NCBI GenBank assembly: GCA_021790195.1 | Contig: JAJYIF010000031.1 | Coordinates: forward strand, 1-37,404 | Source of the DNA: Nitrospirota bacterium | GTDB lineage: Bacteria; Nitrospirota; Thermodesulfovibrionia; Thermodesulfovibrionales; UBA9159 | Length of the DNA: 37,404 bases | Direction: 5' to 3' | Part shown: one piece after another, positions 26,522-34,800 of the stretch | Numbering within the stretch: position 1 is the stretch's first letter | Layout of the letters: each line of letters opens with the position of its first letter | Notes under the pieces: generated by a model | Seen by the model: the letters and a program-made list of their open reading frames with translations, nothing else | The model's database searches: none | What the model was told of the DNA's origin: nothing | Position numbers and translations under genes: made by a program

Positions 26522-27523
26522 CTATCTGCTCCAGAAGCCCTTGCTCTCGGATGCCAATCTCTCTTTCAGCGGCCCCCACCACCATTCGTTCTCCTTATAC
26601 CACTGCACGGTCTTCAAAAGCCCTTCGTCGATCCAGACAGACGGTGTCCAGCCGAGTTCGCGGTCTATCTTTGAGATGTCCAGGGAATACCGGTAATCGT
26701 GTCCCGGCCTGTCCTTCACAAAGGTAATAAGCGATTCGTCCTTCCCCATAATATCGAGGACCTTCCGGACAATATCGATATTTCTCGTCTCCGAGTCTCC
26801 GCCGACATTATAGGTTTCTCCTATTTTCCCTTTGTGCAATATCAGGTCGATGGCCCTGCAATTGTCCTCTACAAAAAGCCAGTCTCTCACATTCAGGCCC
26901 TCTCCATAAACCGGCACAGGCATGTCCGCGAGGAGGTTTGTTATCATCAGGGGGATTAATTTTTCGGGGAATTGATAAGGTCCGTAATTGTTTGACGGTC
27001 TGACTGTGATCACAGGCATTTTGTATGTCTCGCAATAAGCCCTGACCAGCATGTCTCCGGAGGCCTTTGACGCGGCATACGGGGAGTTGGGTCTGAGAGC
27101 GGTTTCCTCGGTGAACTTCCCTTCGTCGCCAAGGGCGCCGTATACTTCGTCGGTAGAAATATGGACGAACTTCTTTATCGAAGCCTCCTTTGAAGCGGCA
27201 AGCAATGCATGAGTGCCGATTACGTTTGTGCGCAGGAAAGGCCCCGCATCGACAATCGACCTGTCGACGTGGCTCTCAGCGGCGAAATGGACAATGCAGT
27301 CCGCATCCCCGACAAGGCCCTTCAGAAGAGCGGTATCTTCAATCCTTCCTTTTATAAACGTATACCTGTCTCCCGCGGACAGGTCTTTGAGGTTACCGGG
27401 ATTCCCGGAATAAGTGAGGGCATCGAGGTTGACTATCCTGTAATGCGGGTACTTGTTAAGGATGTGCCTGATGAAATTCGAGCCGATAAACCCGCACCCG
27501 CCGGTCACAAGGACATTCATCAC
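26522..27523 (-). CDS. rmlB: dTDP-glucose 4,6-dehydratase
   Basis: The 333-residue SDR enzyme has the NAD loop TGGCGFIGSNF, the active-site STDEVYG near residue 122, and YAASKASGD (Tyr/Lys) near 149. It oxidises and dehydrates dTDP-glucose to the 4-keto-6-deoxy sugar. Its start overlaps the stop of the upstream epimerase gene (ATGA, with a second ATG one codon later). It sits in the rhamnose operon. Confidence 0.94.
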   Translation of the reverse strand: MMNVLVTGGCGFIGSNFIRHILNKYPHYRIVNLDALTYSGNPGNLKDLSAGDRYTFIKGRIEDTALLKGLVGDADCIVHFAAESHVDRSIVDAGPFLRTNVIGTHALLAASKEASIKKFVHISTDEVYGALGDEGKFTEETALRPNSPYAASKASGDMLVRAYCETYKMPVITVRPSNNYGPYQFPEKLIPLMITNLLADMPVPVYGEGLNVRDWLFVEDNCRAIDLILHKGKIGETYNVGGDSETRNIDIVRKVLDIMGKDESLITFVKDRPGHDYRYSLDISKIDRELGWTPSVWIDEGLLKTVQWYKENEWWWGPLKERLASESKGFWSR

Positions 27524-27978
27524 TCCACCTTAAAGGGACTTTCAGAATCGTTTTCATACCTTATCTCGTCCACTTCTTCCTTCTTGCCCCGGCCCGCATA
27601 GAGTCTGTCGGGGAAATTCAGGACCATTCCTTCAGCGTCTCCGGAGTTCTTGTATGCATGGACAACGCCGGGGGGGACCGTCACTATCAGCTTGTCGGCA
27701 TTGCCGATAACCATTTTGGTTTTGTATGTGGCCGAGTCTTTTCTGTTGTCCCAGAGGTAGAGGGTGAATTTCCCAAGAAAACAGAAATAGTCCGTCTGCT
27801 CCCTGTGTTCGTGCGGGCCTCTCGCTACGTTGGGGAAGGTGACCGATATATAGCCCATCTGGGGCTTGTAGTCTCCGAGCTCGTCGACCCTGTAGGTCTC
27901 GGCAAGCCAGCCCCGGTTGTCGTGGAACTGCCTCAGGTCCTTTATGGTGACTCCCTCTATCTTTCCCTCGGTGAACAA
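27520..27978 (-). CDS. RmlC-like cupin, probable dTDP-4-dehydrorhamnose 3,5-epimerase
   Basis: The 152-residue cupin has the motif ARGPHEHREQTDYFCFLG, matching the catalytic-His strand of RmlC, and PPGVVHAYKN in the second half. Classic RmlC enzymes have about 180 residues. This shorter form lacks part of the C-terminus and may act as a 3-epimerase or 3,5-epimerase. Its location between rmlA and rmlB supports the rhamnose pathway, but the exact reaction is uncertain. Confidence 0.75.
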   Translation of the reverse strand: MFTEGKIEGVTIKDLRQFHDNRGWLAETYRVDELGDYKPQMGYISVTFPNVARGPHEHREQTDYFCFLGKFTLYLWDNRKDSATYKTKMVIGNADKLIVTVPPGVVHAYKNSGDAEGMVLNFPDRLYAGRGKKEEVDEIRYENDSESPFKVE

Positions 27979-27979
27979 A

Positions 27980-29047
27980 TCAGACCTCTATGGTGGAATC
28001 GTCCCCCACCATCAGACGGAGGGCCTTATGGTGAGTGTCTTTCCTGATGACCCTCGTGTTCTTTCCCACAAGACTGTCCTCAAGCCTTTCGATTCCGGAC
28101 AGAAAGGCGTTGTTCAGGACGACTGAATGCTCGATGACGGAGTTCCGGACGGTCACGCCGTCGCCGATGCTCGTGAAGGGACCTATGAAGGAGTTTGCGA
28201 TCTCCGTACCCTTCCCGATGATCACAGGCCCCCTTATCGTGCTGCACCTGACGCTCGCGCCGCGCTCTATGGTGACCCTCCCGGTGATCTGGCTGTTGCA
28301 GTCAACCGAGCCCTTCACATTTCTCTTTATATACTCGTCGAGCACGACGGTATTGGCCTGGAGGAGGTCGTCCTTCTTGCCTGTATCGAGCCACCAGCCG
28401 TCGAGTATCTCGCTCCTTACGTCATGCCCCATATTGATCAGTTCCTGTATCGCATCCGTTATCTCGAGCTCGCCCCTGAAAGACGGTTTTATCCTCGAGA
28501 TCGCAGCGTGTATCTCCCTTGAGAATATGTACACCCCGACCAGGGCGAGGTTTGAAGGCGGCCTCTTGGGTTTCTCGACCAGATGCAGGATATTGCCCTT
28601 TCTGTCGAGCTTCGCCACGCCGAACTGCTTTGGGTTGTCCACTTCCTTGAGGAAGATCAGGGCCTGGGGGGATTCCTTCCTGAACTTCTTTATGGAATCA
28701 CTGACCCCGTGGCTGAGGAGATTATCGCCGAGGTACATGATGAAGGAGTCGTCCTTGAGAAAGTCCCTTGAGATTATCACGGCATGGGCGAGTCCGAGGG
28801 GCTCCGACTGAGGGATGAAGGTGACACGGATGCCCCATCTCTTCCCTGCGTCGATGTACCTTTTGACTTCTTCCCCGGTCTCCGGCGATATGATGACCCC
28901 GACCTCTTTTATGCCCGCGTCTCTTATATGGTCGATCACATAGCCGAGAATCGGCTTGTTCGCCACCGGGACGAGTTGTTTCGCAGTGGTATAGGTGAGG
29001 GGTCTCAGACGGGTCCCCTTGCCCCCGCTCAGGATCAAGGCCTTCAT
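27980..29047 (-). CDS. rmlA: Glucose-1-phosphate thymidylyltransferase, long form
   Basis: The 355-residue protein starts MKALILSGGKGTRLRPLT, the nucleotidyltransferase signature, followed by KQLVPVANKP and VEKPKRPPS. The C-terminal 120 residues are left-handed beta-helix hexapeptides (SQITGRVTIERGASV, GPVIIGKGTEI, and so on), which defines the long RmlA branch. It makes dTDP-glucose from dTTP and glucose-1-phosphate. The ATG at 29047 is the natural start; an upstream ATG at 29119 would add 24 residues lying across the promoter. It is the first gene of the operon. Confidence 0.92.
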   Translation of the reverse strand: MKALILSGGKGTRLRPLTYTTAKQLVPVANKPILGYVIDHIRDAGIKEVGVIISPETGEEVKRYIDAGKRWGIRVTFIPQSEPLGLAHAVIISRDFLKDDSFIMYLGDNLLSHGVSDSIKKFRKESPQALIFLKEVDNPKQFGVAKLDRKGNILHLVEKPKRPPSNLALVGVYIFSREIHAAISRIKPSFRGELEITDAIQELINMGHDVRSEILDGWWLDTGKKDDLLQANTVVLDEYIKRNVKGSVDCNSQITGRVTIERGASVRCSTIRGPVIIGKGTEIANSFIGPFTSIGDGVTVRNSVIEHSVVLNNAFLSGIERLEDSLVGKNTRVIRKDTHHKALRLMVGDDSTIEV

Positions 29048-29078
29048 TTTTGGTATCTCATAGTTATAGAATTGTTGT

Positions 29079-29087
29079 ATTATAGCA
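29079..29087 (-). promoter_or_regulatory. Extended -10 promoter of the rhamnose operon
   Basis: The minus strand shows a perfect extended -10, TGC-TATAAT (TATAAT at 29079-29084), about 30 bases before the rmlA ATG at 29047. The -35 is poor. The site supports the internal rmlA start and lies in the 86-base divergent gap with the epimerase gene. Confidence 0.6.
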
Positions 29088-29133
29088 AACACATTATTCG
29101 AACAGGAAGGGCGAAGCAAATTACGGAGGTTAA

Positions 29134-30126
29134 ATGAAGACGGTTTTAGTGACAGGATGCGCGGGTTTTATAGGCTGGATGGTTTCGAAGAAGCTGCTTG
29201 ACAGCGGCCATTCTGTCCTGGGCATAGACAACGTCAACGGCTACTACGATCCGAGGCTGAAGAGGTGGAGGCTTGAGGCGCTGTCTTCCCATCGCAAATT
29301 CGCTTTTCATGAGGAGGACATAGCCGACCATGAGAAGATGAAAAAGATAATCGAGCCGAAGGAGGTCTCAAAGTCGCTCGGAGACCCTGTGGATGCAATC
29401 ATTAACCTCGCCGCAAGGGCAGGGGTGAGGGCGTCGGTCGAGGACCCATGGGTCTATCTAGATACCAATACGAAGGGGACCCTCAATCTCCTTGAGTGCT
29501 GCAAGGACTTCGGCATAAAGAAATTCGTCCTCGCCTCGACCTCGAGCATCTACGGACTGAATGAAATGCCCTTCAGGGAGACGGACAATACGGACCATCC
29601 CCTGGCCCCTTACTCGGCGACCAAGAAGGCCGCGGAGGCCATGTGCTATACGTATCACTTTCTCCACGGCATTGACGTAAGCGTCCCCCGGTATTTTACC
29701 GTGTACGGCCCCGCCGGAAGACCCGACATGAGCATCTTCAGGTTTATCAGGAATATCGATACCGGGAAGAAGATACCGGTGTTCGGGGACGGCAAGCAGA
29801 AAAGGGATTTTACCTATATAGACGACATAGCTGACGGCACGTTGAAATGCCTGCAGCCCTTTGGATACGAGGTCTTCAACCTCGGCAACGACGATCCCTC
29901 GGAGCTCATGTACGTAATAAGCCTCATTGAGGAGAACCTCCAGAGAAAGGCCTCGATAGAATGGCTCGACAGGCATCCCGCCGATGTCCCCGCCACATGG
30001 GCAGATATAGAGAAGTCCAAACGGATGCTGAAGTGGTCTCCCACGGTGAGCGTCGAGGACGGCGTCAGGAATACGGTCCGGTGGTACAAGGAGAACAGGG
30101 ATTTTCTCCTGACGCTAAAGGGATAA
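29134..30126 (+). CDS. NAD-dependent sugar epimerase, UDP-glucuronate 4-epimerase-like
   Basis: The 330-residue extended SDR protein has the NAD loop TGCAGFIGWMV, the serine region LASTSSIYG near residue 130, and the Tyr/Lys pair in PYSATKKAAEAM near 150. The PRYFTVYGPAGRPDM segment is typical of UDP-glucuronate 4-epimerases (GalE-like, making UDP-galacturonate). It has a clear Shine-Dalgarno (GGAGGT at 29125). It lies divergent from the rhamnose genes and likely supplies another sugar nucleotide for the same surface glycan. Confidence 0.82.
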   Translation: MKTVLVTGCAGFIGWMVSKKLLDSGHSVLGIDNVNGYYDPRLKRWRLEALSSHRKFAFHEEDIADHEKMKKIIEPKEVSKSLGDPVDAIINLAARAGVRASVEDPWVYLDTNTKGTLNLLECCKDFGIKKFVLASTSSIYGLNEMPFRETDNTDHPLAPYSATKKAAEAMCYTYHFLHGIDVSVPRYFTVYGPAGRPDMSIFRFIRNIDTGKKIPVFGDGKQKRDFTYIDDIADGTLKCLQPFGYEVFNLGNDDPSELMYVISLIEENLQRKASIEWLDRHPADVPATWADIEKSKRMLKWSPTVSVEDGVRNTVRWYKENRDFLLTLKG

Positions 30127-30177
30127 ACCCTTTCCGCGCAAAGGTGTGAGGTAAAGTGGGAGTCGGCAGCCTTCTGT

Positions 30178-30846
30178 TTATTCCCCTTTGCTAGTGTAGC
30201 GGCTTTGCGTGAGGAATTTCTCCATAGCATCTCTGCTCACTACGCCTTCCCTGACCATCTCCGCGCCGCCGCCTGACACATCGACGATAGTCGAAGGCAG
30301 ACCCCCCGGCGTTTTCCCTCCGTCAACTATGAGATCGAGACTGCCGTCAAAGTAAGCCGACACTTTGCCCCCGTCATCAGCCGGCGGCATCCCGGAAGGG
30401 TTGGCGCTCGTTGCCGTGACCGGAAATCCGGCCTTTCTCGCCAGGGCGAGCGCAAGGGATTTGCCGGGGACCCTTACCGCAACCTTTCCGGTGTGCGCCG
30501 AGACATATTCAGACAGCCCTTCTATTGCAGGCATGAGCAGGGTGAGGGGCCCCGGCCAGTATTTGCCCATGAGCAGGCTTGCCGGCGCAGGGATCTTTCC
30601 GAGCCATTGCGGGGAGACCAGCATGCCAAGCAGCCCGATGTCGCCTATGATGAGCGGCATAGCTTTTTCGCGCGGCCGCTTCTTCAGGTCATAGAGTTTT
30701 TTCAGCGATTCGTGATTATCAAACCGGACTCCAAGGCCGTAGAACGTCTCGGTGGGATATGCGATGACGCCGCCGGACTGCAAAACATGGACCGCTTTTT
30801 CGATCGCGGCGCCAGCTCCTTCTCTATCGATGTTCAGATAAAACAT
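30178..30846 (-). CDS. L-threonylcarbamoyladenylate synthase (Sua5/YciO/YrdC family)
   Basis: The protein from the ATG at 30846 (222 residues) begins MFYLNIDREGAGAAIEKAV and has GGVIAYPTETFYGLG and KKRPREKAMPLI, which form the ATP/threonine-binding pocket, and SANPSGMPPA in the second half. The enzyme makes threonylcarbamoyl-AMP for the t6A37 tRNA modification. An upstream ATG at 30891 in frame is less likely, because a TATAAT lies between the two. Confidence 0.88.
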   Translation of the reverse strand: MFYLNIDREGAGAAIEKAVHVLQSGGVIAYPTETFYGLGVRFDNHESLKKLYDLKKRPREKAMPLIIGDIGLLGMLVSPQWLGKIPAPASLLMGKYWPGPLTLLMPAIEGLSEYVSAHTGKVAVRVPGKSLALALARKAGFPVTATSANPSGMPPADDGGKVSAYFDGSLDLIVDGGKTPGGLPSTIVDVSGGGAEMVREGVVSRDAMEKFLTQSRYTSKGE

Positions 30847-30857
30847 ACCGGGGAAGA

Positions 30858-30882
30858 GTCCACTACAGGTGGACACATTATA
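30858..30882 (-). promoter_or_regulatory. -10 element and hairpin before the Sua5-type gene
   Basis: Minus-strand TATAAT (30877-30882) is followed by a perfect inverted repeat, GTCCAC-N5-GTGGAC (30858-30874). The repeat would span the transcription start and the first leader bases, a plausible operator or 5'-end hairpin. It favours the start at 30846. Confidence 0.45.
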
Positions 30883-30900
30883 ATAAATCATAACAAATGA

Positions 30901-31321
30901 CTACCACCAAGGGCCAATCTGTCGTTGTTTCTGACAGAGAGAAATCCCTTCCAAATGGGGCAAAAGACACAGCGATTGCGATTTCACCCAAACATTCCTT
31001 AAATGTCTCTTTTGTCTTCTGCTGCCTATGCCATGCCGTCTTGCGGGTACACCAGCCTATCCAGACTCTGAATTTCTACCACGTTATCGCGCTGCGGAAT
31101 CGAAACCCTTCGCCCCTGACCGAATGACTTCTTGCTCCGCTCTGTCTCTTTAAAGTTGAGGGATAAAGAGGTCTAACTTTGTCTTGATTAAATGGTCCGG
31201 CTTAGGCTGTAATGCGTCGCCCTTTCAGGAGTTGCTCAAAGGGCGGCGGATGATCCCGCAATGAGATATTTCTTTTTCTGAAACTCGCGATTCTTACATT
31301 GCAATATGCAATAATTTGTCA
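30901..31321. other. Gene-free interval upstream of the cytochrome locus
   Basis: A 76-codon frame at 30897-31127 has no start context and no recognisable protein features, so I do not call it. A good hairpin, CGCCCTTT-N12-AAAGGGCG (31218-31245), lies about 75 bases upstream of the sigma-54 promoter. It could be a binding site for the sigma-54 activator or an RNA element. I see no c-di-GMP riboswitch consensus. Confidence 0.45.
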
Positions 31322-31341
31322 GGGCATGATAATTGCAATGT
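31296..31341 (+). promoter_or_regulatory. Sigma-54 promoter within a long inverted repeat
   Basis: GGGCATGATAATTGCA (31322-31337) matches the sigma-54 consensus TGGCACG-N4-TTGCA at all but two fixed positions, with the invariant GG (-24) and GC (-12) at the right spacing. The -12 element lies inside ATTGCAATGT (31332-31341), which is the exact inverse of ACATTGCAAT (31296-31305). It stands about 50 bases before the first gene of the cytochrome locus. Confidence 0.65.
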
Positions 31342-31387
31342 CAGACAAGGACAGGTAACGATCACAGACAGATAGCGGAAAGGGAGA

Positions 31388-31723
31388 ATGAGGCTGCAGG
31401 ACCGGAATTCAAAAAGGGCGCAAAGTACGAAAAGTAGAAAGATAGTCACACCCAAATACCTGTCGCTTCTATTGGTTGCCCTTATTTCTTATTCCCTTTT
31501 CATCGCATCTTTCCATCATGAAGAACCCTCAAGTCTGAAGGCCTGCGTCGATTGCAGCATCTGCAATTTCCTTCACAACGCATACTCCGGAGACAATGTA
31601 GATGTCCCTGTCCTCTCGGCTCCTTTCTCCTTCTGGTCGGATTACGGTCCTGAAAGTGACAGCTTCGCCAGCAGCATTGTCGTCTCTTCAATAAGCGGCC
31701 GGTCGCCGCCTCATTCCGCATAA
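31388..31723 (+). CDS. Small membrane-anchored CxxCxxC protein of unknown function
   Basis: The 111-residue protein has a basic N-terminus, one hydrophobic span (YLSLLLVALISYSLFIASF, residues 25-43), then HHEEPSSLKACVDCSICNFLHN, followed by an acidic and serine-rich tail. The CxxCxxC with flanking histidines, exported by the N-terminal anchor, recalls small DUF2946-like metal-associated proteins. It could bind a metal or haem, or serve in haem or copper handling for the cytochrome downstream. There is an AAGGGAG just before the ATG. It is the first gene after the sigma-54 promoter. Confidence 0.65.
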   Translation: MRLQDRNSKRAQSTKSRKIVTPKYLSLLLVALISYSLFIASFHHEEPSSLKACVDCSICNFLHNAYSGDNVDVPVLSAPFSFWSDYGPESDSFASSIVVSSISGRSPPHSA

Positions 31724-31825
31724 CTTCATTTACAAGAGCACAATCTATTAACCTGATGCAGGAAACACTGTAGGGTGTCTCATTTTGCATGAGCGTTCGC
31801 CGGTGGAAAAGGAATTAGATCTCGG

Positions 31826-31870
31826 ATGAAGAAAACTGTTTTCGGTACGGTGATACTAAGTGAGAAATAG
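31826..31870 (+). CDS. Possible 14-residue leader peptide overlapping the cytochrome start
   Basis: ATG at 31826 with an AAGGA about 11 bases upstream encodes MKKTVFGTVILSEK and stops at 31870, 11 bases past the GTG start of the cytochrome in another frame. This layout would couple cytochrome translation to the short frame. It may equally be chance, or a relic of an earlier signal peptide start lost by frameshift. Confidence 0.35.
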   Translation: MKKTVFGTVILSEK

Positions 31871-34800
31871 AAAGAGCGGCTGGATCGCGGGACTCCTGTC
31901 ATTCTTTGCAGCCGCAGGTCTTCTTTTGGTCTGTGCTGACGATTCCGGGGCGATAGGTCCGGGAGACGGCAATCTTCTTAAGCGCTCACCCGAAGAGACC
32001 TGTAATGCCTGTCACAGGACCGATCAGAACACACCTTCTCCCGGCGAAGCCGGCTATGACTCCACGATCTGGCCCAACGCCATTAAGATGCACAGCTCAG
32101 ACAATCTCGGCGCCTGTTCAGGAGCTGATCCCGCCTGCTCGACCTTTGTGACTAAAAGGGGATGCGGGACTGATGTCAGCTGCACATGGACACCGAACAA
32201 GTGGGCCTCCAGCGGGGGATGGGGGACCACCGGAGGTCAATATGGAGCATTTATGTGCACGACGTGCCACACGGCGCACGATACAAGTAATATTTATCTT
32301 ATAAAGGAGCTCATAACTACGCCGGACGCAAGCAACTTCAACTGGGGCTCCACTAACTCGGTGAGCGTTGATTTCAGGGTCAAGTCCGGCGTACCGGCAA
32401 GCGCAGGAACTCAGACGCCGGGTTTAATGGGGGATGATTCCGACACCCATGTAACTTCGTCAAAGGTATGCGAGGTGTGCCACAGTCAGACAAAGTATCA
32501 TAAGTACAACCAAGGTGCGGATTCCGGACACAACAACGCCGCCGACTGCTCGACATGCCACTCGCATAAGGACGCATTCAAACCGGGCTGCAACGCCTGC
32601 CACGGTTATCCGCCGCAGGCGAACACTCCCAGTGTAGGAGGACTCGTATCCGACCCCGCTCCCACCGGGTCTCAGTTCGGTGTCTCGCATATCAAGCATG
32701 CCACAGGGGGAAGCAATTACAGTTTTTCGTGTTATGTATGCCACACAGGGGGAATGACCTCGGCATCCCAGCAGGATTACCAGATCGAGATCGGCTTTAA
32801 TCTGTTCAATGGCGCGTATTCCGGAAATAGTACTACCTATACCGGGCAGTCTCTGACCAACAATTATAGTTATAACTTCACAAACGGGACTTCTCAAGGC
32901 TCGACCCAGTTCGAGTGTACTAATATATATTGCCACGGCGCGACCATGAGCGTTAACGGCGATATGAACGGCGGAACGGACATAACCCCCATGTGGAATG
33001 ACGACCCGACCAACCCGTCGACCGCCGCCTGCGGGGCATGTCACGGTGCGACAGCTGCAAGCCCTCCGCAGAGAGGCAGCCATGCGATACACACGGGCAA
33101 TACATCCACGAAGATCTCTCCGCTGGCGTGCGCAACCTGCCACAGCGCCACAGTGGACGGGACCAATTCTATCATCGACAAGACAAAACATGTAAACAAC
33201 GCCGTGGATTGGATGTTTAGTCCAACCGATAATAGGGTTGCCGGGGCGACTTATAACGGCTCTGCGAGCGGCTCTGAAAGCATGCTGCAGGTGTTCCCGA
33301 GGACTAACTACGGGACCTGCACAAATCTTTACTGCCACAGCAATGCCAACCCGGCGCCCAACCAGAACGACCCGACCAAGACAGTGCCTAATTCCTACAA
33401 GACAGTCACGTGGGGAGGCGCAAACAACCAAACGGACTGCCAGGCAAAAGGCGGGACCTGGGATTCAACGAACAATACCTGCAACAATATGATGAAGTGT
33501 TATTCCTGCCATCAGGGCCGTTTGACGGACAATACGCAAAGCAATTGCTCGACTATCGCCAATACATGGTGGGACACGTATTGTTCAATGCCTGTCATCC
33601 CGCAAAGCATCTGCACGAGCAGTGGAGGCACATGGGACCCTACGCTCTTGTTCTGCAGTATCAGTCAGACCAATTGCCAGAACGCAGGCGGCACATGGGA
33701 CGCGACCTTGGGGGTCTGCCGGGGCATCCAGGAAAGCGCCTGCGACGGTTCCGGAGGTCTCGGCGGAAGATGGGTCCAGCAGTGTATGCAGATCCTGAGC
33801 CAGACCGATTGCAGCGCCAAGAGCGGCACCTGGGACACATATTTTGATCCTACGTCCGGCCAGAACGGCGGGGCCTGCGAAAATGTCGCGGACGTCCTTA
33901 CCATGAGTTCCAACGGCCACCAGCGTCTTGCAGGCCCCAGATGGATCAGACAGTACCCCTGCACTTACTGCCACAGCGCCACCGTGTCGGGAGATAATAC
34001 GACCGGTGTTACGATCAGCGACAAGACACAACACGTCAACGGTATAAAGGACGTAAAGATATCGTCGCAATGGAATGTGGACTGGACGATCCCCGGCCAG
34101 CCGGCGCCTTCGTACGATCCGACCACCAAGGTCTGCTCCAATGTCTATTGCCACAGCGACGGCACTACAAACCCGGAGCAGGTGAGGCCCTTTGCGTGGA
34201 CCCAGAGCGGGGTGGAGTGCAACACTTGCCACGGGCACCCTCAGGGCAGCTGCAACACGAGCGGATGTCATGACGGGACGTCCTCGGGTCAGCCTACTAT
34301 CTGCGCGGGTTCGGGGATCACCCAAAGTGTCTGCGAGGCAAACAACGGCACATGGAACGGGGCATTGAATCTGTGCTACAACCTGCCGTATACCAGCACG
34401 AACGCCAATGTCGCGTCATGCAGCTCTCTCGGCGGCATGGTGGGATGGCCCGCGGGCATGGAATGGATGGCAGCCATGCCTATGTACACGAACACGGGCC
34501 CCGGCACAGCGCGGGCAAACTCTCATCCAAGGCATGTGCAGACAAACTTCACCTGCGATATATGCCATTACAAGACCATAGCCAACGGCGCCTGCACTAA
34601 CTGCCACTCGGGCGGAACGCCTTCGGGCGGCATGAACGAGGCCAACCATGTGAATGCCGCTTATCACGTCAACAAGGTCAAAGACGTCACCTTCCAGGAC
34701 CCGACCTGGAAATATAATGTGAACACGGGCAATCCGACCACTGAAAAGACCTGCCAGAACTCGTGCCACATAGGGGGAAATCCGCAATGGGGCGGCACAT

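Noticed and set aside
29048-29119. Longer N-terminus for RmlA starting at 29119
   Set aside because: The added 24 residues do not fit the family, which starts at MKALILSGG, and they would cover the extended -10 promoter.
30897-31127. 76-codon open frame upstream of the cytochrome locus
   Set aside because: It overlaps the promoter region of the Sua5-type gene, has no ribosome site and has no recognisable domain.
31141-31260. c-di-GMP (GEMM) riboswitch before the cytochrome locus
   Set aside because: The hairpin at 31218-31245 lacks the conserved GEMM core sequences as far as I can see by eye.
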